Below are positions 55,214-64,000 of a stretch of 64,000 nucleotides of DNA, piece after piece. Numbering within the stretch: the stretch's first letter is position 1; every line of letters starts with the position of its first letter. The notes under the pieces were generated by a model that saw only the letters and a list, made by a program, of their open reading frames with translations, made no database searches and had not been told where the DNA came from. The stretch is from CBDHFQ01 sp965262565. GTDB taxonomy: Bacteria; Bacteroidota; Bacteroidia; J057. The translations under genes were made by a program, and so were the position numbers. Location of the stretch: NCBI GenBank assembly GCA_965262565.1, contig CBDHFQ010000007.1, positions 310,001 through 374,000 on the forward strand. Direction: 5' to 3'.

Positions 55214-57817
55214 ATGAGTCATCGCAAACAACCCCCTCGTTGGATGGATCGATTCCTGGAATGGTACTGCAAGCCAGAATTATTAGAAGAAATTCAAGGA
55301 GATATCTGTGAATTGTTTGATAAAAGATTAGCGTCACTCGGATATACAAAAGCATCTTGGTATTACGCCTGGGACATTATTCGATCTTTCAGATTGTCTA
55401 CCATAAAACATATTAAGCCTGTTTATCATTCCTTACTTATTTCACCTGCCATGTTAAATAATTACCTTAAAGTCACCCTAAGAGTCCTTTGGAAACATCC
55501 ACTATATACCTTAATTAATATCAGCGGATTAGCTATCAGTCTGACTGTATCCATCCTTATTCTGCTATGGGTACAATCCGAAATAAAGGTAGACCGATTT
55601 CACCAGCATGCAGATCGTATAGGCCATTTATACATGGGATTCTTTGACTCAAACAAAAATCTAGATCCCTGGGAAACCATATCATTTCCCCTGGCCAAAG
55701 CCGCTAAGGAGCAAATTCCAGAAGTAGAAGATATCGCTATCATGCATTATGGAATTAAAGGGATTTGGACCCACGAAGAACACATCTTTTCCTCCAGAGG
55801 CATTGTAACCTACTTCAACACCTTTGACATATTTACATTCCCTATTATTTATGGAAATCTATCACAAGCGAAAAAGAATCCTGGTGCTGTCATACTTTCA
55901 GAAGATTTAGCCACTAAACTATTTGGAGAGAGAAATTTAAAAGAAGCTATTGGTAAAACGGTTACCTTAGACGAAGAACACCCATTTACCGTTGAAGCGA
56001 TATTTGAAGATATCCCTAAGCACTCTACGATACAATTTGACTTCGCCTTTAGTTTTAGTCCAGAAGATGAGGAATCCTCGCCTTGGGGAACGCATTATTT
56101 GCAAGCCTATCCTCTCCTAAGGGAAGGCGCAGACATAGAAGAAGTAGAGCGTAAGATTACTGACATATATAAAAATAGTGAGGCTTATGATGAAGGTGAA
56201 TTCGTCATTTATCACCCCTTATCCGCTGAATATTTGTACTCTAGATTTGATAATCAAGGAAATGCAGAAGGAGGTAGAATAGATTACGTTAGAATATTTT
56301 TATTCGCAGCCATATTTTTGTTATTCATCGCTTGTATCAATTTCATCAACATGGCCATCGCCAGGACTTCTACTCGTTTGAAAGAAGTGGGGGTCAGGAA
56401 AGCAGTAGGAGCCAAAAGAGCCTATGTGATTGTTCAATTTATGTTTGAAGCGGCACTGATTTCTACTGCTGCCATTGTCCTTTCATTTTTTTTGGTAGAA
56501 GCCATTCTTCCTACCATCGAACTATGGACAGGTAAATCTTTATCTATCGCTTATGGTTCAGCTATATTTTGGTTAAGTGCTCCAGGATTGATCTTACTAA
56601 CCACGATCCTTGCAGGTTTTTATCCAGCGTTTGTCCTTTCTTCCTACCAGGTGCATCATGCATTGAGTAAGAAAGCTTACACTATTCAAGGCAACTTTAA
56701 TCTGAGAAAGGGCTTGGTGATCCTACAATTTACGCTGGCCATGTTGCTGATGGTAGGGGCATTAGTAGTGAAATTACAGATGGATTACGTCAAACATAAA
56801 AATCTGGGCCTGGAGACAGAGAACGTAGTATACCTTTCTATGGATGAAGAAATCAAAGAGAGTTATACATCTCTTAAATCAGAGTTGTTGAATATGCCAG
56901 GGGTTGCCCATGTTACTAATTGTTCTACGAATCCTTTACATGTTCAGGGCAAGACCAACGGAGTAGCCTGGGAGGGAAAGACAGACGAACAAAATCATAT
57001 ACATTTTGATATCATTTTGACAGATAATGATTTTTTGGAAGTGTTCGATATGCCTTTAGCTTCGGGCAGGTTTCTGAAAGAAGGAATTAGAACAGATTCA
57101 GCCAGTGTGTTACTCAATCAAAAAGCGGTAGAGGTGATGGGATTATCCTACCCAGTAGAGGGAACCTCCCTGGAATTTTGGGGCGATGAAGTCCAAGTAG
57201 TAGGGGTAGTAGAAGATTTTCACACCAATTCCTTATATACTGAGATAGCTCCTGTATTAATCGGATTGGACAAGGGATACAACCGGACGTTATTTGTTAA
57301 AACGAAAAAAGGAGCAACTAAAGGAGCGCTCAGTAGCATACAAAAGGTGTATTCGAATATGTTTCCGAATAAAGTGTTCGAATATGAGTTTCTGGATGAT
57401 GATTTTGCTAAAAGATACAAAAGCGAACAGCTTACCAGTTCACTTGCAGGATACTTCGCCGCTATATCTATCTTTATTTCTTGTTTAGGTCTATTGGGCT
57501 TAGTTACGTTTATGGCCAATAGGAAGACTCGAGAAATTGGTATAAGGAAGGTGTTAGGCGCTACTGTTTCCAATATTGTAGGACTCCTCTCTTTAGGCTT
57601 TTTACAACTGGTTCTCCTTGCTATCTTCATAGCCATCCCTATTTCATGGTACCTCATGGATCAATGGCTGCAGAAGTTTGCTTACCATATTGACATGCCG
57701 TGGTGGATTTTTGCTCTTTCCGGTGGGATCGTCTTATGCATCGCTATTTTGACAGTAAGTATCCAATCCATTCGCGCTGCCCAATCAAATCCGGTGCAGT
57801 CGTTGAAATATGAGTGA
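55214..57817 (+). CDS. FtsX/MacB-type permease with N-terminal permease prefix domain
   Basis: ABC-type permease of 867 residues. An N-terminal 'permease prefix domain 2' (RWMDRFLEWYCKPELLEEIQ, residues 9-28, and DICELFDKR) precedes a first membrane helix (about 97-117), a MacB-type periplasmic domain, an FtsX domain (about 360-485), a second periplasmic domain and a second FtsX domain (about 745-865). No ATPase is encoded in the window, so it must use one from elsewhere. It follows the PadR regulator by 3 bp, forming an operon. Likely roles are export of a lipid or peptide, or sensing envelope stress; the substrate is unknown. Confidence 0.92.
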   Translation: MSHRKQPPRWMDRFLEWYCKPELLEEIQGDICELFDKRLASLGYTKASWYYAWDIIRSFRLSTIKHIKPVYHSLLISPAMLNNYLKVTLRVLWKHPLYTLINISGLAISLTVSILILLWVQSEIKVDRFHQHADRIGHLYMGFFDSNKNLDPWETISFPLAKAAKEQIPEVEDIAIMHYGIKGIWTHEEHIFSSRGIVTYFNTFDIFTFPIIYGNLSQAKKNPGAVILSEDLATKLFGERNLKEAIGKTVTLDEEHPFTVEAIFEDIPKHSTIQFDFAFSFSPEDEESSPWGTHYLQAYPLLREGADIEEVERKITDIYKNSEAYDEGEFVIYHPLSAEYLYSRFDNQGNAEGGRIDYVRIFLFAAIFLLFIACINFINMAIARTSTRLKEVGVRKAVGAKRAYVIVQFMFEAALISTAAIVLSFFLVEAILPTIELWTGKSLSIAYGSAIFWLSAPGLILLTTILAGFYPAFVLSSYQVHHALSKKAYTIQGNFNLRKGLVILQFTLAMLLMVGALVVKLQMDYVKHKNLGLETENVVYLSMDEEIKESYTSLKSELLNMPGVAHVTNCSTNPLHVQGKTNGVAWEGKTDEQNHIHFDIILTDNDFLEVFDMPLASGRFLKEGIRTDSASVLLNQKAVEVMGLSYPVEGTSLEFWGDEVQVVGVVEDFHTNSLYTEIAPVLIGLDKGYNRTLFVKTKKGATKGALSSIQKVYSNMFPNKVFEYEFLDDDFAKRYKSEQLTSSLAGYFAAISIFISCLGLLGLVTFMANRKTREIGIRKVLGATVSNIVGLLSLGFLQLVLLAIFIAIPISWYLMDQWLQKFAYHIDMPWWIFALSGGIVLCIAILTVSIQSIRAAQSNPVQSLKYE

Positions 57818-57861
57818 TGCAGAAAGTAAAAAGGTAAATTTTAGTAAGGTAAGCCAGGATG

Positions 57862-58398
57862 TTAACCCTCCACCATCTCCCATACCTTCATCGTCGTCCG
57901 CCAATTTCTCGCTGTCGCCTGAACGCCCAAACATCTTTCTATCTTATCCGCCAACTTCGACCTACCTATCCCATCTGGTGCATGCAGATAAAAAGCCTCA
58001 TCACTCAAATAAAAAGCCTCATTTTCCTTCTTTAATGCTTCCAATGCTTCAAGATCAGGAGATGTACAAGGTTCCGCCAGAAAATAAAGATGAAGCGTCT
58101 TAGGTTCTTCCACCGCCTCGGGATAGGGATTAGCCTCTATCACCCTCTTCATTTTCTCCGCCCCCAATACCAAAATTCTGGGCCGAAAGCCATATTGATC
58201 CAAAATCACCTCACCTATTCTATCACTAAATCCCTCAGCTTCCGCATCTGAACTACGAAACACCACATTCCCACTTTGGATGTAGCTGTTCACCTCTGTA
58301 TATCCATATTGTTGGATCAAATCTCTCAATGCCTGCATCTTTATGATATGCTTCCCTCCTACATTGATCCCTCTAAATAATGCGATAAATCTTGCCAT
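57862..58398 (-). CDS. DUF1697 protein
   Basis: Small cytoplasmic protein of 178 residues belonging to DUF1697. Characteristic segments are FIALFRGINVGGKHIIKMQ at the N-terminus, VNSYIQSGNVVF (about 38-49) and GIGRSKLADKIE near 144-155. No reaction is established for the family. It is convergent with the FtsX permease gene (44-bp gap) and transcribed on its own. Confidence 0.92.
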   Translation of the reverse strand: MARFIALFRGINVGGKHIIKMQALRDLIQQYGYTEVNSYIQSGNVVFRSSDAEAEGFSDRIGEVILDQYGFRPRILVLGAEKMKRVIEANPYPEAVEEPKTLHLYFLAEPCTSPDLEALEALKKENEAFYLSDEAFYLHAPDGIGRSKLADKIERCLGVQATARNWRTTMKVWEMVEG

Positions 58399-58792
58399 GT
58401 GCGTTAATGGTTGAGAACCTGTTATATACTATCACCTTGCTAAAAAAATTTTCTGCATCACCAATCCAATTCCTTATCACCTTTTTTTGGGCGTCAGATA
58501 GCTGACCGATGACTTCCGGGCTCACCTATCGGCTCGGTCTTAGCGCCTTCCCTCCCTCCTATCCAGACTAAACCCTACAGCCATCTTTGCCATTGTTCCT
58601 TAAATACGTATGACAGAAATAACTATGTCATTTTTTCATAAAGCTATTCCTTACAATAAGACCTTATCCCATGACAAATAATTCCCTTAAAATGCTCCTA
58701 ATGCCAACCCCAATATCTCCCCATTTTTTCAATAACCTAAAATTACCTTTGGTACTAAACAATATATGTTTCTGTAAACATGAGGCTACCTA
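58399..58792. other. Intergenic region between DUF1697 gene and amidase
   Basis: This 394-bp stretch contains no credible gene. Bases 58489-58560 are richer in GC than the surroundings. ATGACA (58610-58615) and TGTCAT (58626-58631) form a 6-bp stem followed by six T on the plus strand, weakly like a terminator, although no gene on that strand precedes it closely. Confidence 0.5.
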
Positions 58793-59638
58793 CTACACCT
58801 CCACCCGCTTCAAATACCTTCCACTCACCCACCCTTTGATCCCACATCCTTCATCCGCTACCTCATGCGTCACTTCTACATACTTCCAGCTAGCAAAACT
58901 ATTCAAAATAATGACTTCGGTCTCTTTAGCTAATGGGCTAATATCCAACTTTTCAAAATCGGTTCCAGGTCCTATTCTAATGTTCAAATTAGTAGTAGTT
59001 TCATATAATTCCATAAAATCATCCTCTCTACCAATAACCCTGGAGCGGAAACTCAACATAGGAAATGCTGGTCCTGGATCAACCTTCCTGTACGGCGCTA
59101 CATCGTCATGCCCAATGACATCAGATAATCGATAATGCTTAACAAGAGCTGATGCCACTCCCAAAGCGGTCTCTAATTGAATGTTTGTGAAGGTATGCCA
59201 TCCACTTGAATGAGCTTGATGCTTATGCGTAGCTTCCAACACTTCATCATCAGGATAAAACTCATCAAACCAGGCATACCATTTACCCATCCGCCGAGTA
59301 AGTCTTCCAGCATTGTCTAATTCAATTCCGATAGAATGTCTATTCATTCCTGTCAATCCATTCCATTCGCTTCTTCCCGCATGCCAGGCCTGGCGATTGA
59401 AGTTCACTAATTGGGTTACCTCACCATCTCTACTAATAACAATATGAGCTGAAGCCCTTGCATCTGGATTTGTAAACCACCGGATAGTAGATTCAGCATC
59501 TTTACCCGCCGTATAATGCATAATCAAATATTGTGGTTCAAGCGCATTCCCCTGATTAGGGGTCGGCACAAAAGGGATGACTGTTCCATCGGCAAATTGC
59601 AGACGATGGTCGACAATTTGAAATTGAGGTGCTTCCAT
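58793..59638 (-). CDS. N-acetylmuramoyl-L-alanine amidase (Amidase_2) with SH3-like domain
   Basis: Zinc amidase of the T7-lysozyme/PGRP type that cuts the bond between N-acetylmuramic acid and the stem peptide of peptidoglycan. Zinc ligands lie in YLIMHYTAG (His41) and VIGHDDVAPYRKVDPG (His about 190, Asp about 198). The catalytic region includes SIGIELDNAG. Residues about 215-280 form an SH3-like domain (NLNIRIGPGTDFEKL, GWVSGRYL) for cell-wall binding. There is no signal peptide, so export or a cytoplasmic recycling role is unclear. It stands alone. Confidence 0.9.
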   Translation of the reverse strand: MEAPQFQIVDHRLQFADGTVIPFVPTPNQGNALEPQYLIMHYTAGKDAESTIRWFTNPDARASAHIVISRDGEVTQLVNFNRQAWHAGRSEWNGLTGMNRHSIGIELDNAGRLTRRMGKWYAWFDEFYPDDEVLEATHKHQAHSSGWHTFTNIQLETALGVASALVKHYRLSDVIGHDDVAPYRKVDPGPAFPMLSFRSRVIGREDDFMELYETTTNLNIRIGPGTDFEKLDISPLAKETEVIILNSFASWKYVEVTHEVADEGCGIKGWVSGRYLKRVEV

Positions 59639-59710
59639 GATATCTTTTAGCTTAATTCATAATTATACCATCAATATAATCTATCTCCACCACAAATGAC
59701 CAACTAATTG

Positions 59711-61168
59711 TCAAAAATAGGGTCCCTCTTCCATCAACACCTCCACTTCCGGTAAGTGCGCCCTCAACGCTTCCACCACATTCTCCCCAACTTCCGAATG
59801 AAATAAATATACCTTCTTCAAGGCAGGGAAATCCAATAAGTGCAAAGCTGCCACATCATCTACTTCCGTAAACGACAAATTCAACACCTCCAGATGTGGT
59901 AATTCTTTTAAATACACCAATCCATCCCCATTTATACATGACCGCTGTAACAACAATTCCCTCAATTCTGTCATTGTCCCTAAATGAAATAAACCATCAT
60001 CTGTAATCTCGGTCGCTGGCAAGGAAAGTTTGGAAAAGACATCTCCATATGTTACCAACTCCCCTAAAAATTGATCATTGACCGGAGCTGGAGGTATACG
60101 CATAGATACAGATAATCTGGTGGAATCCCGCGCATCATCTATTCCTACCACTAATCCCCATCGATCGGTAAAAGGCCGAACTTCTTCCAGATACGCTTCC
60201 ACTTCCTGACGATGTTTCCACCGTTGACGATGTTGTTGAATTACTCCAGGCATCATATCCGACAACCAACTCTTCATCTTTTGATCATTGGCCACCTCTC
60301 CTAATATTAGCTCCGAATCCGCCCCTTCTTCTATCCACCACTTCAACAAACCAATTTCAGCTTCATTTAATCCAGTTTTTCCACTCGGGGGCATATGATC
60401 ATCGTCTTCTTCCGGCAACATCACTCGCACCATAATCTCACTCGCCTCGGGATCCCCAGGCACTAATCCAGGCTTTCCACTTTTTCCTCCCTTCACCATA
60501 TCCGCATATGATGTCAACAGTAATCCTCCTTTAACTTTATTCGGATTGTGGCAGGATTGACATTTCGATGTAAATATTGGGACCAACAAATCATCCAGTA
60601 CTCTATACTCTTCTTCACTTTTTTGCTCAATGGGCGCTCTCACAGAAGTAAAAAGCATCAGTTCCGTCAAATATTCTTCTCCATGCGTCAGACTACCTCC
60701 TATATGCCCTGTAAAAATCAATAAGACATTACTCACCGCCAGAGCAGTAAAATATATCCACTGACGCCCCTGAATGGTATAACTTCCTATCGTAATCAAT
60801 AGCCCCACGCTTAACAATACCCCTCCCCACAAATGTTGTCTGACCAACTCTCCTCCATATCCTCCACTTTGATATAAAAATATGCCCATCACTACTGCCA
60901 TAATGGTAGACGCTAATGCTAACCACAATAACACTGTATTGCTTCTTTTTAAAAATCGCCATTGCGGTAACACTCCAATTAATTCAAACAACAGAGGAAG
61001 ACTCACCAATACAATAGGGAAATGAACGATCATAGGATGAAACCGCCCCAGAAAAGCAATCATTCCTCCCGAAGATTCTTCTTGAGGAACGACAAAAAAA
61101 GGTACGAGCAATAGTAGCAAAGAACAACCTATCAACCCCCATTTTTTCCACTGCTGCGCGATCTTCAT
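59711..61168 (-). CDS. Membrane protein with DUF2231-like, cytochrome c-type and leucine-rich-repeat regions
   Basis: Protein of 485 residues with four to five N-terminal membrane helices resembling DUF2231 (FLGRFHPMIVHFPIVLVSLP). It has a planctomycete-type cytochrome domain with the haem motif CQSCH at about residues 203-207 and the MPPSGKTGLNEAE segment. The C-terminal part carries leucine-rich-repeat-like units (LREL, LEVLNLSFTEVDDVAALHLL, LKKVYLFHSEVG). It overlaps the DUF1552 gene by 4 bp (61165-61168), so they are translationally coupled. Likely an electron-transfer or anchoring partner of the DUF1552/DUF1592 proteins; reaction unknown. Confidence 0.88.
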   Translation of the reverse strand: MKIAQQWKKWGLIGCSLLLLLVPFFVVPQEESSGGMIAFLGRFHPMIVHFPIVLVSLPLLFELIGVLPQWRFLKRSNTVLLWLALASTIMAVVMGIFLYQSGGYGGELVRQHLWGGVLLSVGLLITIGSYTIQGRQWIYFTALAVSNVLLIFTGHIGGSLTHGEEYLTELMLFTSVRAPIEQKSEEEYRVLDDLLVPIFTSKCQSCHNPNKVKGGLLLTSYADMVKGGKSGKPGLVPGDPEASEIMVRVMLPEEDDDHMPPSGKTGLNEAEIGLLKWWIEEGADSELILGEVANDQKMKSWLSDMMPGVIQQHRQRWKHRQEVEAYLEEVRPFTDRWGLVVGIDDARDSTRLSVSMRIPPAPVNDQFLGELVTYGDVFSKLSLPATEITDDGLFHLGTMTELRELLLQRSCINGDGLVYLKELPHLEVLNLSFTEVDDVAALHLLDFPALKKVYLFHSEVGENVVEALRAHLPEVEVLMEEGPYF

Positions 61169-62553
61169 ATATATAACTCAGTTAATTCTCGTTCGCTGTC
61201 AGCAAAATCTTCATGAGGAATATCCATGACATTGAGCATCGTATGGTATAAATTGGCTAAAGGGGTATCTTCCTCAAATGTTAAGAATTGCCCTGTATGT
61301 AAGGCCCCTCCTCCTCTACCAGCAATGACAATCGGTAAATTGTGAGGAGAATGCCTATTTCCATCCCTCAATCCGGATCCAAACATAATCATGGAATTAT
61401 CCAGTAAACTGCTTTCACCTTCTTTAATGGAGGCAAGGCGTTGTAAAAAATAGCTGTATTGTTCTATGTGCCAATGGGAGATACGCTCATATTGGGACAT
61501 CAAGCGGGGATCGTCTTTATGGTGGGAAACGCCGTGATGGCTCCCATTCACTCCCTCTAAGAACGAAAAATTACGACCACTCACTGAATTGCCAAACATA
61601 AAAGTAGACACTCGGGTAGCATCACTCCAGAAAGCTAAGGCCATAATATCCATCATCAATTGTACCTTCTCTGTAATATCTACTCCAGCAGCATATTCTA
61701 CATATTCATCTATTCGTTGGTCCACTCTCACTAATTCCTTCTTAATATCGGGCGTAATTCTCGATTCAAAATCCTTTAATGCAGCTGGATTATCCAATCG
61801 CTTTTCCACAGAACGAATGGCATCCAGATATTCCGCCAACTTATTCTGATCCTCTGCCCCTACTCTTTTTTGTAAAGCTTTAGCATCTGCCATCACCGCA
61901 TCCAACACACTCTTTTTGTGCGGATTTTCTTCTTTGGCTTCTTTTCCGGGAACCATATTTCTAAAGAGTCGATCGAAAGCTAATCTGGGGTTAATCTCTT
62001 TAGCGCAAGGTTGGGTAGGGCTTTTCCAGGAAATAGCAGAACCGTATAATCTGGTAAATCCTACCGCCGAATCGATCCCACTTTTTACCCTGTCTATGCC
62101 GTATTCTAAAGAAGGGAAGAGGGTGTTGTGGCCAATGTGCTGTGCGATGAGTTGATCCACCGATATTCCTCCACTATTTACATCCGCTCCTTTCGTTTTT
62201 TGAATCCGCATAGAGGTGAGGAAGTTGGCCGTTTTGGTATAATGCCCCTCTTCTCCTGTATCGGAATTCTTATTCATAAGTTGTTCCAATATGAGCAACT
62301 CAGACTTTAGCGATTGGAGGGGTTGAAGAATGGGCGATAGTTCGAAAGCTGTTCCCTCTCCTTTGGGAGCCCATTTTCCTGGACACACCCCATTAGGCAT
62401 AAACAGGAAAGCCGCTCGCTTGATTTTTTCCTGCTCGAAGAAATGAGATGCACTAACACCAGGAGGAACCATCGCTTGTAAGAAAGGTAAAGCAATGGTA
62501 GCACCTAATCCTTTTAACATTCGTCTTCTGGAAATATGCCAAGGTCGATTCAT
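61165..62553 (-). CDS. DUF1552 exported protein
   Basis: Member of DUF1552, found with DUF1592-type proteins in Planctomycetes, Verrucomicrobia and marine Bacteroidota; no known reaction. The Tat signal is clear (ISRRRMLKGLGATIALPFLQ, residues 8-27). Typical segments are FLFMPNGVCPGKWAPKG and SGRNFSFLEGVNGSHHGVSH. The fold is related to DUF1501. It lies 95 bp downstream of the DUF1592-type gene and overlaps the next gene by 4 bp, forming one operon. Confidence 0.93.
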   Translation of the reverse strand: MNRPWHISRRRMLKGLGATIALPFLQAMVPPGVSASHFFEQEKIKRAAFLFMPNGVCPGKWAPKGEGTAFELSPILQPLQSLKSELLILEQLMNKNSDTGEEGHYTKTANFLTSMRIQKTKGADVNSGGISVDQLIAQHIGHNTLFPSLEYGIDRVKSGIDSAVGFTRLYGSAISWKSPTQPCAKEINPRLAFDRLFRNMVPGKEAKEENPHKKSVLDAVMADAKALQKRVGAEDQNKLAEYLDAIRSVEKRLDNPAALKDFESRITPDIKKELVRVDQRIDEYVEYAAGVDITEKVQLMMDIMALAFWSDATRVSTFMFGNSVSGRNFSFLEGVNGSHHGVSHHKDDPRLMSQYERISHWHIEQYSYFLQRLASIKEGESSLLDNSMIMFGSGLRDGNRHSPHNLPIVIAGRGGGALHTGQFLTFEEDTPLANLYHTMLNVMDIPHEDFADSERELTELYI

Positions 62554-62648
62554 ATCTTTTATTCGTTGTCTTTTTATGTAAACCCAATTATGCTATCTTC
62601 ATTACACTCACCCACCAGATAGCTTCTGAACTCATCACATCCTTTATG

Positions 62649-64000
62649 TCAACTTTCCAAAAAGTCTGTCTTTTTGTAGCGAAAGGGAAAGCTCTTCACT
62701 AACTCACACAGAAATGTGATAGAATGAAAGTCGGTCTCTATTAATACCTCTGTTAAATGATTAATCGTAGGAGAATCCGTAAAACTGAGGGAACGCCCTA
62801 AGGCAAAGGACAACATATTGCGAGCAAAAGCTTCCGCAAACTGTTCTTGCTTGCTCATTAGCACTTGGCGCAGTTCTCCCGGTCCATTAAACTCTTCCCC
62901 TGTTTTCAAGATTCCACGAGCATCTATAGGCGTCAATCCTGTATATGTATCTCTCCAACGCCCCATAGCATCAAAATTTTCGAGACTTAAGCCCAGCGCA
63001 TCCATATCTTTATGACATCCACTACAAGCAGGATCGGATCTATGCTGCTCCAATAAGGCCCTTAAACTCAACTCCTCATGTATGTCTTTAGACACTTCTA
63101 ATTCCGGCACATCTGGAGGAGGAGGTGGTGGCGGCATGTCTAGTAATTGTTCCAATACCCATTTTCCTCTCAATACGGGGCTGGTTCGTTCGGGTAGGGA
63201 AGTAGCAGTTAATACGGCGCCTAATCCCAACACTCCTCCTCTCCTATCATCTGGTAAACACGCCACTTCCAATTCATCGTTAAATTCGCCAGGAACGTTA
63301 TACACCTGGGCCAGAGCCTCATTGAGCAATAAATAATCGCTATCTAATAACTCTAGCAAGTTTTGACTTTCCAGGAAGACATGTTGAAAGAAACTAATGG
63401 TTTGCCAATACATCATATCCCTCATTACTGGATCGTATTCGGGGAAGATGACAGGATCTAATTGGAAATCCGGTCTTAGTAATTTATTGACACCTAGCCA
63501 TTGTCCTGCAAAGCTTTCGGCGAGACGTGAGGCTTTAGCATCAGCCAGCATTCGCTTGACTTGTTGTTCCAGCACTAATGGCTCATGCAATTTATCCAGA
63601 TATGCCAGATCCAATAATTCCTGGTCGGGCATGCTGGACCATATCAGATAGGAAATGCGGGAAGCCAATTCAAAATCGCTAATTTCATAGGTTCCTTGAT
63701 GAGGAAGATCTGCTTCCTGTCTGTAAATGAAATGAGGAGAGATCAGAATTGCTTTAAAAACTTCCTTAAGACTTTCATCATATTTTTCATGAATTTGCCC
63801 AGCTTCCAAAGAAATATAAACTTCCTCAAACAGGGTCAATAAATGGTCCTTCTCAGATGCCCGTAATAATCTCCTGTAGGCCTTTGTGGCAAAAGGGACG
63901 ATGGCTTGACTTGCTACTCCTCGTAGGTGCAACTGAACAGCTTCTTCTTTGCCCCATAATTGCTTCCACCAAAGCATGATATTTGTTCTAAGAGATGTTT
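62649..64000 (-). CDS. DUF1592/DUF1588/DUF1585 planctomycete-type cytochrome protein, 5' end beyond window
   Basis: C-terminal part of a large exported protein. In order from the window edge: DUF1595-like (FATKAYRRLLRASEKDHLL), DUF1592 (ISPHFIYRQEADLP, FELASRISYLIWSSMPD), DUF1588 (RGGVLGLGAVLTATSLPERTSPVLRGKWVLE, split motif), a CSGCH haem-type motif, and DUF1585 (FARNMLSFALGRSLSFTDS). An ATG lies at 63977, but the frame stays open to the edge at 64000 without a stop, and known members begin with a signal, cytochrome and DUF1587 domains. So the gene is truncated by the window. It is the first visible gene of the operon with DUF1552. Confidence 0.9.
   Translation of the reverse strand, partial: TSLRTNIMLWWKQLWGKEEAVQLHLRGVASQAIVPFATKAYRRLLRASEKDHLLTLFEEVYISLEAGQIHEKYDESLKEVFKAILISPHFIYRQEADLPHQGTYEISDFELASRISYLIWSSMPDQELLDLAYLDKLHEPLVLEQQVKRMLADAKASRLAESFAGQWLGVNKLLRPDFQLDPVIFPEYDPVMRDMMYWQTISFFQHVFLESQNLLELLDSDYLLLNEALAQVYNVPGEFNDELEVACLPDDRRGGVLGLGAVLTATSLPERTSPVLRGKWVLEQLLDMPPPPPPPDVPELEVSKDIHEELSLRALLEQHRSDPACSGCHKDMDALGLSLENFDAMGRWRDTYTGLTPIDARGILKTGEEFNGPGELRQVLMSKQEQFAEAFARNMLSFALGRSLSFTDSPTINHLTEVLIETDFHSITFLCELVKSFPFRYKKTDFLES

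Noticed and set aside
57810..58103. Open frame on the plus strand after the FtsX permease
   Set aside because: It lies opposite the DUF1697 gene, which has clear family motifs; the plus-strand translation resembles nothing.
58600..58640. Terminator or small RNA hairpin between DUF1697 and the amidase
   Set aside because: The stem has only six base pairs with a ten-base loop, and no gene on the matching strand would use it.
58671..59135. Open frame of 154 codons on the plus strand across the amidase gene
   Set aside because: It is antisense to a well-supported amidase, and its translation has the low-complexity composition of a shadow frame.
1..64000. tRNA or rRNA genes, CRISPR arrays, insertion sequences or integrases
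   Set aside because: I saw no repeat-spacer pattern, no transposase or recombinase motifs, and no tRNA-like clover-leaf in the gaps between genes.

Overview
The window looks like part of a chromosome of a marine, polysaccharide-degrading member of the Bacteroidota. Evidence for this is two SusC/SusD outer-membrane glycan uptake pairs, many lipoproteins, a giant exported protease ending in a type IX secretion (T9SS) sorting domain, promoter-proximal regions without clear Shine-Dalgarno sequences, and families common in marine Bacteroidota (sulfatases, GH117, GH29, VCBS/UnbV proteins, DUF1501/DUF1553 and DUF1552/DUF1592 'planctomycete-type' proteins). I cannot name the genus. Saprospiria- or Cytophagia-like is an inference only.

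Layout. 1-5.7 kb: a cytoplasmic GH117 glycosidase, a sugar:proton symporter and a three-gene TRAP transporter. 6-25.7 kb: one long collinear block: susC, susD, a VCBS/UnbV lipoprotein, a GH117 lipoprotein, a DUF5107-TPR gene (split by a one-base insertion), an exported FAD oxidoreductase, an ApbE-like protein, an exported Gfo/Idh/MocA dehydrogenase, an S1 sulfatase and a KDPG-type aldolase. 25.9-30.3 kb: a second sulfatase, a GH29 fucosidase on the other strand and a RhaT-type sugar transporter. 30.5-36.3 kb: a second susC/susD pair and an enolase-superfamily gene of the mandelate racemase type (also split by one base). 36.3-45.1 kb: DUF1501 and cytochrome/DUF1549/DUF1553 proteins, an esterase, a zinc alcohol dehydrogenase (third one-base split), a PhyH dioxygenase and a divergent AraC regulator. 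45.5-58.4 kb: largely housekeeping or envelope genes: M43 protease, MORN/DUF2490 operon, PadR with an FtsX permease, DUF1697. 58.8-64 kb: an amidase and a DUF2231/cytochrome, DUF1552, DUF1592 cluster that runs off the right edge.

How the parts may work together (inference). Sulfated oligosaccharides would enter through the SusCD pairs, be desulfated by two formylglycine sulfatases and trimmed by GH117 and GH29 enzymes. The released sugars would enter through the RhaT-like and sugar-porter transporters. An enolase-superfamily enzyme and a KDPG-type aldolase are the kinds of enzyme used in 3,6-anhydro-L-galactose or deoxy-sugar-acid catabolism. No endo-acting agarase, porphyranase or fucanase is visible, so the polymer cannot be fixed from this window. 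The exported FAD and Gfo/Idh/MocA oxidoreductases with an ApbE-like partner suggest a redox step on the glycan that is not part of the textbook Sus scheme.

Three genes carry a single extra base in a short homopolymer. Removing it restores a full-length family member each time, so sequencing or assembly error is at least as likely as true gene decay.
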